DNA of 11,502 nt, taken from assembly GCA_936943315.1 (NCBI GenBank), contig CAKZJM010000271.1, forward strand, positions 1 through 11,502, written 5' to 3'. A program made the position numbers and the translations under genes. Shown here piece after piece: positions 1 through 6,318 of the stretch (position 1 is its first letter; every line of letters begins with the position of its first letter). Under the pieces are notes generated by a model. It did no database searches. It worked only from the letters and a program-made list of their open reading frames with translations, and was not told the DNA's origin. The stretch comes from an uncultured Methylophilus sp. (GTDB lineage Bacteria > Pseudomonadota > Gammaproteobacteria > Burkholderiales > Methylophilaceae).

Positions 1-765
1 TTGCAAAAATTCGAGTTTGTCTGCTTCGTCCAGCTCTGAAATTTCGCCTTCAATTTTGGCGCAAATGGTGACCACTGGCGCTTTCTCTGCTTTGGCCATT
101 GCCAGCACTTTGTCCAGGTGCGGGTTATTTTCAAAGCCATCTTCAGTCACGTTAGTAATATACATGACTGGCTTGACGGTAATCAGGCACAGCGGTTTGA
201 GCAGGTTGAGTTCTTCGGCATCCAGGCCTAGCGTGCGTACCGCTTTGGCTTCGTTTAAACAGGGCAGGACTTTATCGAGCACTTTGATCAGGGCGATGGC
301 CTCTTTGTCGCCACTCTTGGCTTTTTTACCTTCACGCTGCATGGTTTTTTCAACGGTTTCCATGTCGGCCAGTGCCAGCTCGGTATTAATCACTTCAATA
401 TCGGCCAATGGGTCTACCTTGCCAGCAACGTGAATCACGTTGCCGTCTTCAAAGCAGCGCACCACGTGGGCAATGGCGTCGGTTTCGCGGATATTGGCCA
501 AAAACTTGTTACCCAGGCCTTCACCCTTGGAGGCGCCCGCGACCAGGCCGGCAATGTCGACAAACTCGACAATGGCAGGTTGCACTTTTTGCGGTTTCAC
601 AATGTCAATCAGGGGTTGCAGGCGGGGGTCTGGCACTTCTACGATGCCAACGTTGGGCTCGATGGTACAGAAAGGATAGTTTTCTGCCGCGATGCCCGCT
701 TTGGTGATGGCGTTAAACAGGGTGGATTTGCCTACATTAGGCAGGCCGACAATACCGCATTTCAT
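1..765 (-). CDS. ychF: Ribosome-binding ATPase YchF, N-terminal 255 residues (cut by window edge)
   Basis: YchF/Ola1 is an Obg-related P-loop ATPase that binds ribosomes and acts in translation and stress responses. The reading frame starts with ATG at 763-765 and is open to position 1. It gives 255 residues of a family usually about 363 long, so the C-terminal TGS domain lies outside. Visible motifs are the P-loop GLPNVGKST (residues 7-15), DIAG (70-73) followed by Leu where Ras-type GTPases have Gln, and NVTE (205-208) in place of the NKxD guanine motif. The last two are the known YchF signatures of a hydrophobic-substituted, ATP-preferring enzyme. Residues about 130-190 fit the helical coiled-coil insertion. 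An AAGG lies 10 bases before the start, a slightly long spacing for a ribosome binding site. In many proteobacteria pth directly precedes ychF; here a divergent c-di-GMP gene separates them, so ychF needs its own promoter in 766-994. Confidence 0.97.
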   Translation of the reverse strand, partial: MKCGIVGLPNVGKSTLFNAITKAGIAAENYPFCTIEPNVGIVEVPDPRLQPLIDIVKPQKVQPAIVEFVDIAGLVAGASKGEGLGNKFLANIRETDAIAHVVRCFEDGNVIHVAGKVDPLADIEVINTELALADMETVEKTMQREGKKAKSGDKEAIALIKVLDKVLPCLNEAKAVRTLGLDAEELNLLKPLCLITVKPVMYITNVTEDGFENNPHLDKVLAMAKAEKAPVVTICAKIEGEISELDEADKLEFLQ

Positions 766-994
766 AGTGGATGAACCTTAGCGTGAGTGTTGCCGCAGCA
801 TTTTATTGCGACAAAGATTGAATAAAACCAATATTTTACCGTTAGTAATGACATAGAGCCAAATCAATCTTGATGTGGCCCAAATGTTATGTCTGCATGA
901 CGGAGTACATTCAGGGTTAAATGATATAAAAATACTTGCATCACTGTGGGGCCGTCATCACAATAGTGAGGCGGTTCCTGACTAAGGATGAAAC
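766..994. promoter_or_regulatory. Divergent intergenic region between ychF and the GGDEF-EAL gene
   Basis: This 229-base region separates two divergent starts and must carry promoters for both. It is AT-rich in the middle (about 820-940). On the minus strand TTGGTT followed about 18 bases later by AATAAA is a weak sigma-70-like candidate for ychF. On the plus strand the AT-rich stretch around 924-935 (GATATAAAAAT) could be a -10 region for the GGDEF-EAL gene, but no good -35 sits at the right distance. A short imperfect inverted repeat (TCAC-AATA-GTGA) lies about 25 bases before the GGDEF-EAL start. I see no convincing operator or small gene. Confidence 0.35.
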
Positions 995-3775
995 ATGTTT
1001 CGTTTCAATATGACATCATTACATCAGCTATTGTCATCGCGATGGATCGCAGCGCTGGTCTTGTTCAGCGCTTTGCAGACGACCCTTCTGCTATGGATGA
1101 ATGAACGCCAGCATGCCGAGGCGCTGCAAGCGGTTAAATTCAAACAATCCGTTCTGGTGGCTTCCGAGGCTATCCAGCAACGTCTCAATGCCTACCGCCA
1201 GATTTTAAAAGGCGTCGAACAGCTCTATATTTCTTCGCAGTTTGTATCGGCAGAAGAATTTAGGCGCTATGTGGAAGACTTTACCAAGAGCACCGAATAT
1301 AACAGCCTCAATGCGCTGGGCTTTATCAAGTATATCCACCTGCATCATCCAGAAACATTCAAAGACCTGGAGATGCCTGTTCAACAATTGCTCAAGCAGC
1401 TCGAATTTATTAAGGGAGATGATGAGATCGCCCCGGTGTTATATGTGGAGCCACGCAATGATGTGAACCACGAGGCGCTGCTCAAAAACACTTTTCTCGA
1501 TGCCCAGTTGCGTGCCGATTTGCTGGAGGCGGGGGATGGCAACCGCTTGGTGTTGTCGCGGCATTCTTCGGTCAGCAATGGGTTGCAACCCTACAAAAAC
1601 TATATTTTTAATGCCCCGGTGTATCGGGGCACAGCAGAGACGCCATCGGTGGGCGATAGGCGCCGTCATTTGAATGGCTGGGTATTCTTGCGTTTTGATG
1701 TGACCACCTTGCTGGCTGAGGCCTTGCATGCCACTGAGCAACGACTGGTGCATTTTGACGTGTTTGACATGAGCCAGTTAGAAGGACAGGTGCCTTTGTA
1801 TCACAGTGGGAGTGGTGAAGACGCCCATGTGCATGACGGCGAACCCGCCTGGAGTATGATGCATACCTTGAATGTGAGTGGCCAGGTTTGGCGGTTGCAG
1901 GCCCGGTCTACGCCAGCGTTTGAAGCGTCTACCGATTACAGCAATGCCGATAATGTGGGCATATTAGGCATGGTGATTAGCTTTTTGTTAGCCGGGTTGG
2001 TGCAGTTTATGGTGGTGCGCAACCGCACACGCAATGCCCTTGAAAAATACAGCCTGGCTTTAAGCAGCAGCGAGCAGCGCTGGAAGTTTGCCATGGAAAG
2101 CACTGGTGACGGCGTGTGGGACTGGAGCGTACCCGACGCCAAAGTGGTGTACTCGGATCACTGGAAAAGGATATTGGGTTTTGCGCCAGAGGAGTTAGAT
2201 AACAAACCCACTACCTGGCATCAACGCATCCACCCGGATGACAGTGGCGAGGTGAGTGATTTGCATCAGCAGGTGTTGGCGGGTGAGCGGGAACAATATG
2301 CGGTGGAATACCGCATGCTGTGCCAGGACGGTAGCTGGAAATGGGTGTTTGACCGCGGCATGGTGCTGATGCACGACGAGCAAGGCAAACCAACGCGTAT
2401 CCTGGGCACACTGGCCGATATCTCAAAAATCAAGCAGTCTGAAGAAGTGGTCTGGCAATATGCCAACGTGGATACCCTGACGGGCTTACCTAACCGGCGC
2501 CTGTTTTTTGATCGTCTGGACCAGGAACTGGACGCGATTAAACACAATAACCAAAAGCTGGCTATTGTGTTTTTAGATCTGGACCGTTTTAAAGAAGTGA
2601 ATGATAGCCAGGGGCACGACCAGGGCGACAAACTGCTGTTGCAGGCGGGTAAACGCTTGCAAGGCTGCGTGGGCAGCAAAGACCTGGTGGCGCGCCTGGG
2701 CGGCGATGAGTTTGTACTCATGCTCAGCGATGCCACTGCCAGTTATGTGGAGGCGCTGGCACAACGGGTGCTCGATGCCTTGGCCCAACCTTTTCAACTG
2801 GATGATACGCATGCCTATGTCGCCGCCAGTTTGGGGATTGCGATTTTCCCCGATGATGCGGCCAATAAAGAAGACCTGATGAAGCGGGTCGACCAGGCCA
2901 TGTATGCCTCCAAGCAAAAGGGCGGCAACTGTTTTACCTATTTCACGCCGCGCATGCAGCAAAACGCCGAAAACCGCATGCGCTTGTCGCATGATTTGCG
3001 GCAGGCCATCAGCAATGAAGAGTTTTTCCTTGAATATCAGCCGGTGGTTAACTTGCAAACCAATATGGTGGTCAAGGCCGAGGCCTTGCTACGTTGGCAG
3101 CACCCGGTTAAAGGCTTGATTCCTCCGATGGAGTTTGTCTGTATTGCCGAAGACAATTTGCTGATTGTGCCGATAGGGCAGTGGGTATTTAAAACAGCGA
3201 TTGAGCAGTGCCGACAATGGCGGCAAACCTTGCACCCCATGTTCCAGATGGCGATTAACAAGTCTCCGGTGCAGTTTTCCGGTGAACATAGAACGGCAGA
3301 TGACTGGTTATCTGCCGTGGCACAGGGGCATTATGAAGGCAATATGGTGGTGGTTGAAATTACCGAACGGCTGTTGCTCGATGCCAGTGAACAGATCAGT
3401 GACCGCCTGAAGCAATACAAGCAAGTGGGTGTACAAGTAGCCCTGGATGATTTTGGCACCGGCTATTCAGCCTTGTCTTACCTGAAGAAATTCCCCATTG
3501 ACTACGTGAAGATAGACCGCTCATTTGTGCGTGAGCTTGATACCTCCAGTGAAGATGAAGCCTTATGCCGTGCCATTATTGTCATGGCGCATAGCCTGGG
3601 CATGCAGGTGATTGCCGAAGGCATAGAAAATAAACGTCAGCTCAGCCTGTTGCAAGAAATGGGCTGTGATTTTGGCCAGGGCTATTATTTCTCACCGCCC
3701 TTACGGCCCGAGGCCTATGCGCGCTGGCACCAGGCGTGGCACGAGAAGTTGGCAGCATTACCACGTAAACGCTAA
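995..3775 (+). CDS. Membrane CHASE-PAS-GGDEF-EAL cyclic-di-GMP turnover protein
   Basis: This 926-residue protein probably makes and/or degrades cyclic di-GMP at the inner membrane in response to a periplasmic signal. Domain order: short cytoplasmic N-terminus; transmembrane helix about 16-34; periplasmic CHASE-type sensor about 40-300; second transmembrane helix about 322-341; PAS domain of the PAS_3 type about 358-480; GGDEF domain about 485-650; EAL domain about 663-905. The cyclase motif is intact (GGDEF, 569-573; metal-site region FLDLD, 526-530). The product-inhibition I-site, normally RxxD five residues upstream, reads GSKD (560-563). The EAL domain keeps EALLR (696-700), an Asn in INKS (754-757), EITE (788-791), DDFGTGYS (818-825), KID (839-841), AEGIE (874-878) and QGYYFSPPL (895-903), so phosphodiesterase activity is expected. 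AAGGA at 984-988 sits 6 bases before the ATG and supports this start. It runs against its neighbours and ends 3 bases from the end of pth, suggesting later insertion. The signal is unknown. Confidence 0.95.
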   Translation: MFRFNMTSLHQLLSSRWIAALVLFSALQTTLLLWMNERQHAEALQAVKFKQSVLVASEAIQQRLNAYRQILKGVEQLYISSQFVSAEEFRRYVEDFTKSTEYNSLNALGFIKYIHLHHPETFKDLEMPVQQLLKQLEFIKGDDEIAPVLYVEPRNDVNHEALLKNTFLDAQLRADLLEAGDGNRLVLSRHSSVSNGLQPYKNYIFNAPVYRGTAETPSVGDRRRHLNGWVFLRFDVTTLLAEALHATEQRLVHFDVFDMSQLEGQVPLYHSGSGEDAHVHDGEPAWSMMHTLNVSGQVWRLQARSTPAFEASTDYSNADNVGILGMVISFLLAGLVQFMVVRNRTRNALEKYSLALSSSEQRWKFAMESTGDGVWDWSVPDAKVVYSDHWKRILGFAPEELDNKPTTWHQRIHPDDSGEVSDLHQQVLAGEREQYAVEYRMLCQDGSWKWVFDRGMVLMHDEQGKPTRILGTLADISKIKQSEEVVWQYANVDTLTGLPNRRLFFDRLDQELDAIKHNNQKLAIVFLDLDRFKEVNDSQGHDQGDKLLLQAGKRLQGCVGSKDLVARLGGDEFVLMLSDATASYVEALAQRVLDALAQPFQLDDTHAYVAASLGIAIFPDDAANKEDLMKRVDQAMYASKQKGGNCFTYFTPRMQQNAENRMRLSHDLRQAISNEEFFLEYQPVVNLQTNMVVKAEALLRWQHPVKGLIPPMEFVCIAEDNLLIVPIGQWVFKTAIEQCRQWRQTLHPMFQMAINKSPVQFSGEHRTADDWLSAVAQGHYEGNMVVVEITERLLLDASEQISDRLKQYKQVGVQVALDDFGTGYSALSYLKKFPIDYVKIDRSFVRELDTSSEDEALCRAIIVMAHSLGMQVIAEGIENKRQLSLLQEMGCDFGQGYYFSPPLRPEAYARWHQAWHEKLAALPRKR

Positions 3776-3778
3776 TGC

Positions 3779-4351
3779 TTATTTGCTATGCAATTGCAGC
3801 ATGGCTTTTTCAAACTGACCCTGCGCCAATAAATCACTGACGGTGGTGGCTTTGATGATGCTGTCATCAATCGCGGCTTGCTCGTCTTTACACGCAGCTT
3901 TTAATACAAAATTGACGACCTCTGCCTTGTTGCCGGGATGGCCGATGCCGATGCGCAGACGCCAGTAATCTGGCGTGCCCAGGGCGGCATGGATATCGCG
4001 CAAGCCGTTATGGCCGCCGTGGCCGCCGCCGAATTTGAGTTTGGCCTGCCCAGGCGGTAAATCGAGCTCATCATGCACGATCAGGATTTCTGCGGGCTGG
4101 ATTTTATAGTAATTGGCGATCGCCGCCACGGCCTTGCCGCTGGCATTCATGAAGGTGGTGGGTTTGAGTAGCCACTTGTCGCTGTGCGGTTGCCATTTGC
4201 CAGCGATGCCGAATAGTTTGGCTTCAGCGGCCAGGCGGCTATTGGATTGTTGCGCCAGTAGATCTACAAACCAGAAGCCAGCGTTATGCCGCGTCATGGT
4301 GTATTTGTCGCCGGGATTACCCAGCCCTGCAATCAGTTTTATACCGGTCAT
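3779..4351 (-). CDS. pth: Peptidyl-tRNA hydrolase
   Basis: Pth cleaves peptidyl-tRNA released by abortive translation, recycling tRNA in the cytoplasm; it is normally essential. The 190-residue length is usual for the bacterial family. Catalytic and substrate residues are present: N12 in GLGNPG (9-14), H22 in RHNAGF (21-26), D94 in HDELDLPPG (93-101) and N115 in GGHNGLRD (112-119). The start is fixed by the N-terminal family pattern KLIAGLGNPG. No clear Shine-Dalgarno sequence precedes the ATG. A strong intrinsic terminator ends about 20 bases upstream, so expression depends on readthrough from rplY or on a promoter inside or just before that hairpin. The minus-strand sequence TACAAT at 4401-4406, with a weak TTAGCT 17 bases upstream, is a possible promoter. 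The 3' end faces the GGDEF-EAL gene with 3 bases between the stop codons. Confidence 0.98.
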   Translation of the reverse strand: MTGIKLIAGLGNPGDKYTMTRHNAGFWFVDLLAQQSNSRLAAEAKLFGIAGKWQPHSDKWLLKPTTFMNASGKAVAAIANYYKIQPAEILIVHDELDLPPGQAKLKFGGGHGGHNGLRDIHAALGTPDYWRLRIGIGHPGNKAEVVNFVLKAACKDEQAAIDDSIIKATTVSDLLAQGQFEKAMLQLHSK

Positions 4352-4371
4352 GTGTGTTTAGTCAGACAAAG

Positions 4372-4400
4372 AAAAAACGCGCACTCGAGAGCGCGCGTTT
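4372..4400 (-). terminator. Strong intrinsic terminator after rplY
   Basis: On the minus strand AAACGCGCGCT and AGTGCGCGTTT form an 11-base-pair stem (one G-U pair) with the tetraloop CTCG, directly followed by a run of six T (read as A at 4372-4377). It lies 29 bases past the rplY stop and 20 bases before the pth start. This is a textbook Rho-independent terminator by sequence; its strength was not measured or computed. Confidence 0.88.
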
Positions 4401-4429
4401 ATTGTAGCGGTTTTCGCTGCAGCAGCTAA
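4401..4429 (-). promoter_or_regulatory. Possible weak promoter for pth
   Basis: The minus strand reads TACAAT at 4401-4406, one mismatch from a sigma-70 -10 box. At 17 bases upstream lies TTAGCT, which matches the -35 consensus at only three positions. If used, transcription would begin inside the hairpin at 4375-4400 and disarm it, giving pth a transcript independent of rplY. The support is sequence resemblance only. Confidence 0.2.
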
Positions 4430-5041
4430 TTATTCAGCGGCTGGAGCTTCATCAGCGGCCGCTTCTTCACCACCGCGTGGTTTCAGAATCGTAGCGACAG
4501 CGGAGTCATCACCGTGTGCCAGCTGTACGAACTCAACGCCTTTTGGCAGTTTGATTTCTGACAGGTGGATAGAGTGGCCAGCTTCCAGCTTGCCCAGATC
4601 CACTTCAACGAACTCTGGCAGGTCTTTTGCCAGGCAGCTGATGTCAGCTTCGGTCTGGATGTGGGAGATGTTACCACCGCCTGTTTTCACGCCAGGGGCC
4701 ACATCTTCGTTGACGAAGTGGAAAGGCACTTTAACGTGGATTTTCTCAGTCGCTGAAACGCGCTGGAAATCGATGTGCTGAATGGTGTTACGCACTGGGT
4801 GCAGTTGATAGTCACGCAGCAGAACGCTTTCAGCTTTGCCATCCAGAACCAGGTTCAGGATAGAGGCGTGGAACGCTTCATGGCGGAACTCCATGAACAG
4901 CTCTTTGTGGTTCAACTCGATAGACACAGCGGCTTGGTCACCACCGTATACAACACCTGGCACGCTACCGGCGCGACGCAGGCGGCGGCTCGCACCCGTA
5001 CCTTTTACGTCACGTTTGACGGCTTTAATTTCGATACTCAT
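4430..5041 (-). CDS. rplY: Large-subunit ribosomal protein L25, CTC (long) form
   Basis: L25 binds 5S rRNA in the central protuberance of the 50S subunit. At 203 residues this is the long CTC/TL5 type. The N-terminal 5S-binding beta-barrel spans about 1-90 (RRLRRAGSVPGVVYGG at 19-34 is a hallmark, as is LLRDYQLHPVRN around 74-85). The C-terminal CTC domain spans about 92-190, ending in an acidic Ala/Glu tail (about 190-203). The start is supported by AGGAG (minus strand, 5049-5053) seven bases before the ATG. Upstream, between prs and this gene, there are several hairpins with T-tracts, so expression may be set by partial termination or L25 feedback. A strong terminator follows. Confidence 0.97.
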   Translation of the reverse strand: MSIEIKAVKRDVKGTGASRRLRRAGSVPGVVYGGDQAAVSIELNHKELFMEFRHEAFHASILNLVLDGKAESVLLRDYQLHPVRNTIQHIDFQRVSATEKIHVKVPFHFVNEDVAPGVKTGGGNISHIQTEADISCLAKDLPEFVEVDLGKLEAGHSIHLSEIKLPKGVEFVQLAHGDDSAVATILKPRGGEEAAADEAPAAE

Positions 5042-5053
5042 ATTGAGGCTCCT

Positions 5054-5072
5054 AAAAACGCCATAAATGGCG
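5054..5072 (-). terminator. Small hairpin plus T-run abutting the rplY ribosome binding site
   Basis: On the minus strand CGCCA-TTTA-TGGCG forms a 5-base-pair stem with a 4-base loop, immediately followed by TTTTT. The AGGAG Shine-Dalgarno of rplY starts directly after the T-run. The stem is short for a terminator. It may instead be a translational control element or part of a larger L25 leader structure. Confidence 0.45.
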
Positions 5073-5082
5073 GTACTGCACT

Positions 5083-5111
5083 AAAAACTGCAAGCCGCGA
5101 CCAGCTTGCAG
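5083..5111 (-). terminator. Terminator-like hairpin in the prs-rplY intergenic region
   Basis: On the minus strand CTGCAAGC (5104-5111) pairs perfectly with GCTTGCAG (5088-5095) across an 8-base loop, followed at once by TTTTT (5083-5087). The geometry fits a Rho-independent terminator for prs or an attenuator in the rplY leader. It is shorter than the hairpin after rplY, so partial readthrough into rplY is plausible. Confidence 0.65.
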
Positions 5112-5114
5112 CAC

Positions 5115-5159
5115 AAAAAATTTTAATCCATACTTTCTAACTTTATATTTATGGATTAA
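5115..5159 (-). terminator. AT-rich hairpin plus T-run, in competition with a palindrome
   Basis: On the minus strand TTAATCCATA (5150-5159) can pair with TATGGATTAA (5123-5132) over a 17-base loop. After two A residues comes a run of six T (5115-5120). The first arm is also the right half of the palindrome at 5146-5169, so the two structures exclude each other. The stem is AT-rich and probably weak. Confidence 0.4.
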
Positions 5160-5169
5160 TCCATAAATA
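5146..5169. repeat. Perfect 24-base palindrome over the prs stop codon
   Basis: The sequence TATTTATGGATT followed by its exact reverse complement spans 5146-5169, centred between 5157 and 5158. It includes the last codons and stop codon of prs. As RNA it could fold as a 10-base-pair stem with loop TTAA; as DNA it could be a dimeric protein site. A 10-base copy of one half recurs at 5123-5132. Confidence 0.8.
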
Positions 5170-6106
5170 AGGAAGAAACGGATTCTTCCTGGCTGATGCG
5201 CTTGATGGTTTCTGCCAGCAAAGGTGCCGCACTCAATTGGCGGATTTTGCTGCAGGCCTGTGCGCCAGCGTTTAATGCAATGGTGTTAGTCACGACCAGT
5301 TCATCCAGGGCTGAGCCCATGATACGGTCACCGGCACCACCGGATAACACCGGGTGAGTGGCATAAGCCACCACTTTGGTGGCGCCACGGTCTTTCAACG
5401 CAGCGGCGGCTTCACACAGCGTGTTGGCGGTATCCACCATGTCATCCATGATGACGCAGGTGCGACCTTCAACCTCACCAATAATATTCATGACCTTAGC
5501 TACGTTGGCTTTTGGGCGGCGCTTGTCGATAATCGCCAGGTCTGCATTCAACTGTTTGGCGGCAGCACGGGCACGCACCACACCACCGACGTCTGGGGAA
5601 ACTACCACCAGGTTTTCGTGATCCTGCTTGACCAAGTCGTCAAGCAAAATCGGTGTTGCGTAAATATTATCGACCGGGATATCAAAGAAGCCCTGAATCT
5701 GGTCAGAGTGCAAATCCATGGTCAGCAAGCGGTTCACGCCCACGCTGGTCAACATATTGGCGACCACTTTGGCGGTAATCGCCACACGGGCAGAGCGCGG
5801 ACGTCTGTCTTGGCGCGAATAACCCAAATAAGGGATCGCTGCCGTAATGCGGCCTGCTGAGGAGCGACGCAAGGCGTCAACCATGACCATGACTTCCATC
5901 AGGCTGTCATTGGTCGGGTAACTGGTAGACTGCAACACGAACACGTCACGGCCACGTACGTTTTCAAGCAGTTCCAGCATGATTTCACCGTCTGAAAAGC
6001 GGCCAACATCTGCACGCCCTAATTCAATGCCCAAATGCTTGGCCACTTCTTGTGCCAGTACCGGATTGGCATTGCCGGTAAATACCATCATGTTGGCGTT
6101 ACTCAA
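5156..6106 (-). CDS. prs: Ribose-phosphate pyrophosphokinase (PRPP synthetase)
   Basis: Prs transfers pyrophosphate from ATP to ribose 5-phosphate, making PRPP for purines, pyrimidines, histidine, tryptophan and NAD; it is cytoplasmic. The 316-residue length is standard for class I enzymes. Visible motifs: RQDR (98-101), DLH (131-133) in the ATP site, the flexible catalytic loop KRRPKAN (195-201) and the PRPP-binding loop DDMVDTANT (221-229). The chosen start is TTG at 6104-6106: AAGGG lies seven bases upstream, and the resulting N-terminus is close in length to that of E. coli Prs. In-frame ATG codons five and six codons later lack a good ribosome binding site. Upstream are tRNA-Gln and a terminator, so a promoter is expected in 6107-6172, though I cannot point to a clear one. 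The gene ends inside a 24-base palindrome. Confidence 0.97.
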   Translation of the reverse strand: MSNANMMVFTGNANPVLAQEVAKHLGIELGRADVGRFSDGEIMLELLENVRGRDVFVLQSTSYPTNDSLMEVMVMVDALRRSSAGRITAAIPYLGYSRQDRRPRSARVAITAKVVANMLTSVGVNRLLTMDLHSDQIQGFFDIPVDNIYATPILLDDLVKQDHENLVVVSPDVGGVVRARAAAKQLNADLAIIDKRRPKANVAKVMNIIGEVEGRTCVIMDDMVDTANTLCEAAAALKDRGATKVVAYATHPVLSGGAGDRIMGSALDELVVTNTIALNAGAQACSKIRQLSAAPLLAETIKRISQEESVSSLFMD

Positions 6107-6172
6107 CGTTGTACCCTTTTTTAGCGATGACGATGTCTTGAAACCTGTGCCCTGGCATTTGGCTAGGCACTA

Positions 6173-6213
6173 TAAAAAATTTAAGCGTGTAAATTATTAA
6201 ATCTACACGCTTA
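6173..6213 (-). terminator. Intrinsic terminator after tRNA-Gln
   Basis: On the minus strand TAAGCGTGTA (6204-6213) pairs with TACACGCTTA (6182-6191), extendable by three pairs including one G-U. It is followed by AA and a run of six T. It starts five bases after the tRNA CCA end and probably ends the ispE-tRNA transcript, leaving about 66 bases for a separate prs promoter. Confidence 0.8.
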
Positions 6214-6217
6214 TGTT

Positions 6218-6294
6218 TGGCTGAGGAGGAAGGATTCGAACCTTCGCATGCCGGAATCAAAATCCGGTGCCTTAACCAGCTTGGCGACTCCCCA
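6218..6294 (-). tRNA. tRNA-Gln (anticodon UUG)
   Basis: A complete 77-base tRNA including an encoded CCA end (6218-6220). The acceptor stem TGGGGAG (6288-6294) pairs with CTCCTCA (6222-6228) with one G-U pair; the discriminator base is G. The anticodon arm reads CCGGA-TTTTGAT-TCCGG with anticodon TTG. The T arm contains GGTTCGAATCC with a regular loop. A weak U1-A72 pair is usual for glutamine tRNAs. It lies 24 bases after the ispE stop, with a terminator directly downstream, so it is likely processed from an ispE transcript. A tRNA-Gln beside prs is a familiar arrangement in betaproteobacteria. Confidence 0.97.
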
Positions 6295-6318
6295 AAAACT
6301 TGTCTATATTACGCTTGA

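Noticed and set aside
5354..5860. Open frame of 168 codons opposite prs
   Set aside because: It lies entirely within a canonical PRPP synthetase gene with all motifs on the other strand; it is a shadow.
6140..6172. Sigma-54-like promoter (TGGCAT then TAGGC) between tRNA-Gln and prs
   Set aside because: The second element does not fit the TTGC core and the match is on the strand opposite to prs.
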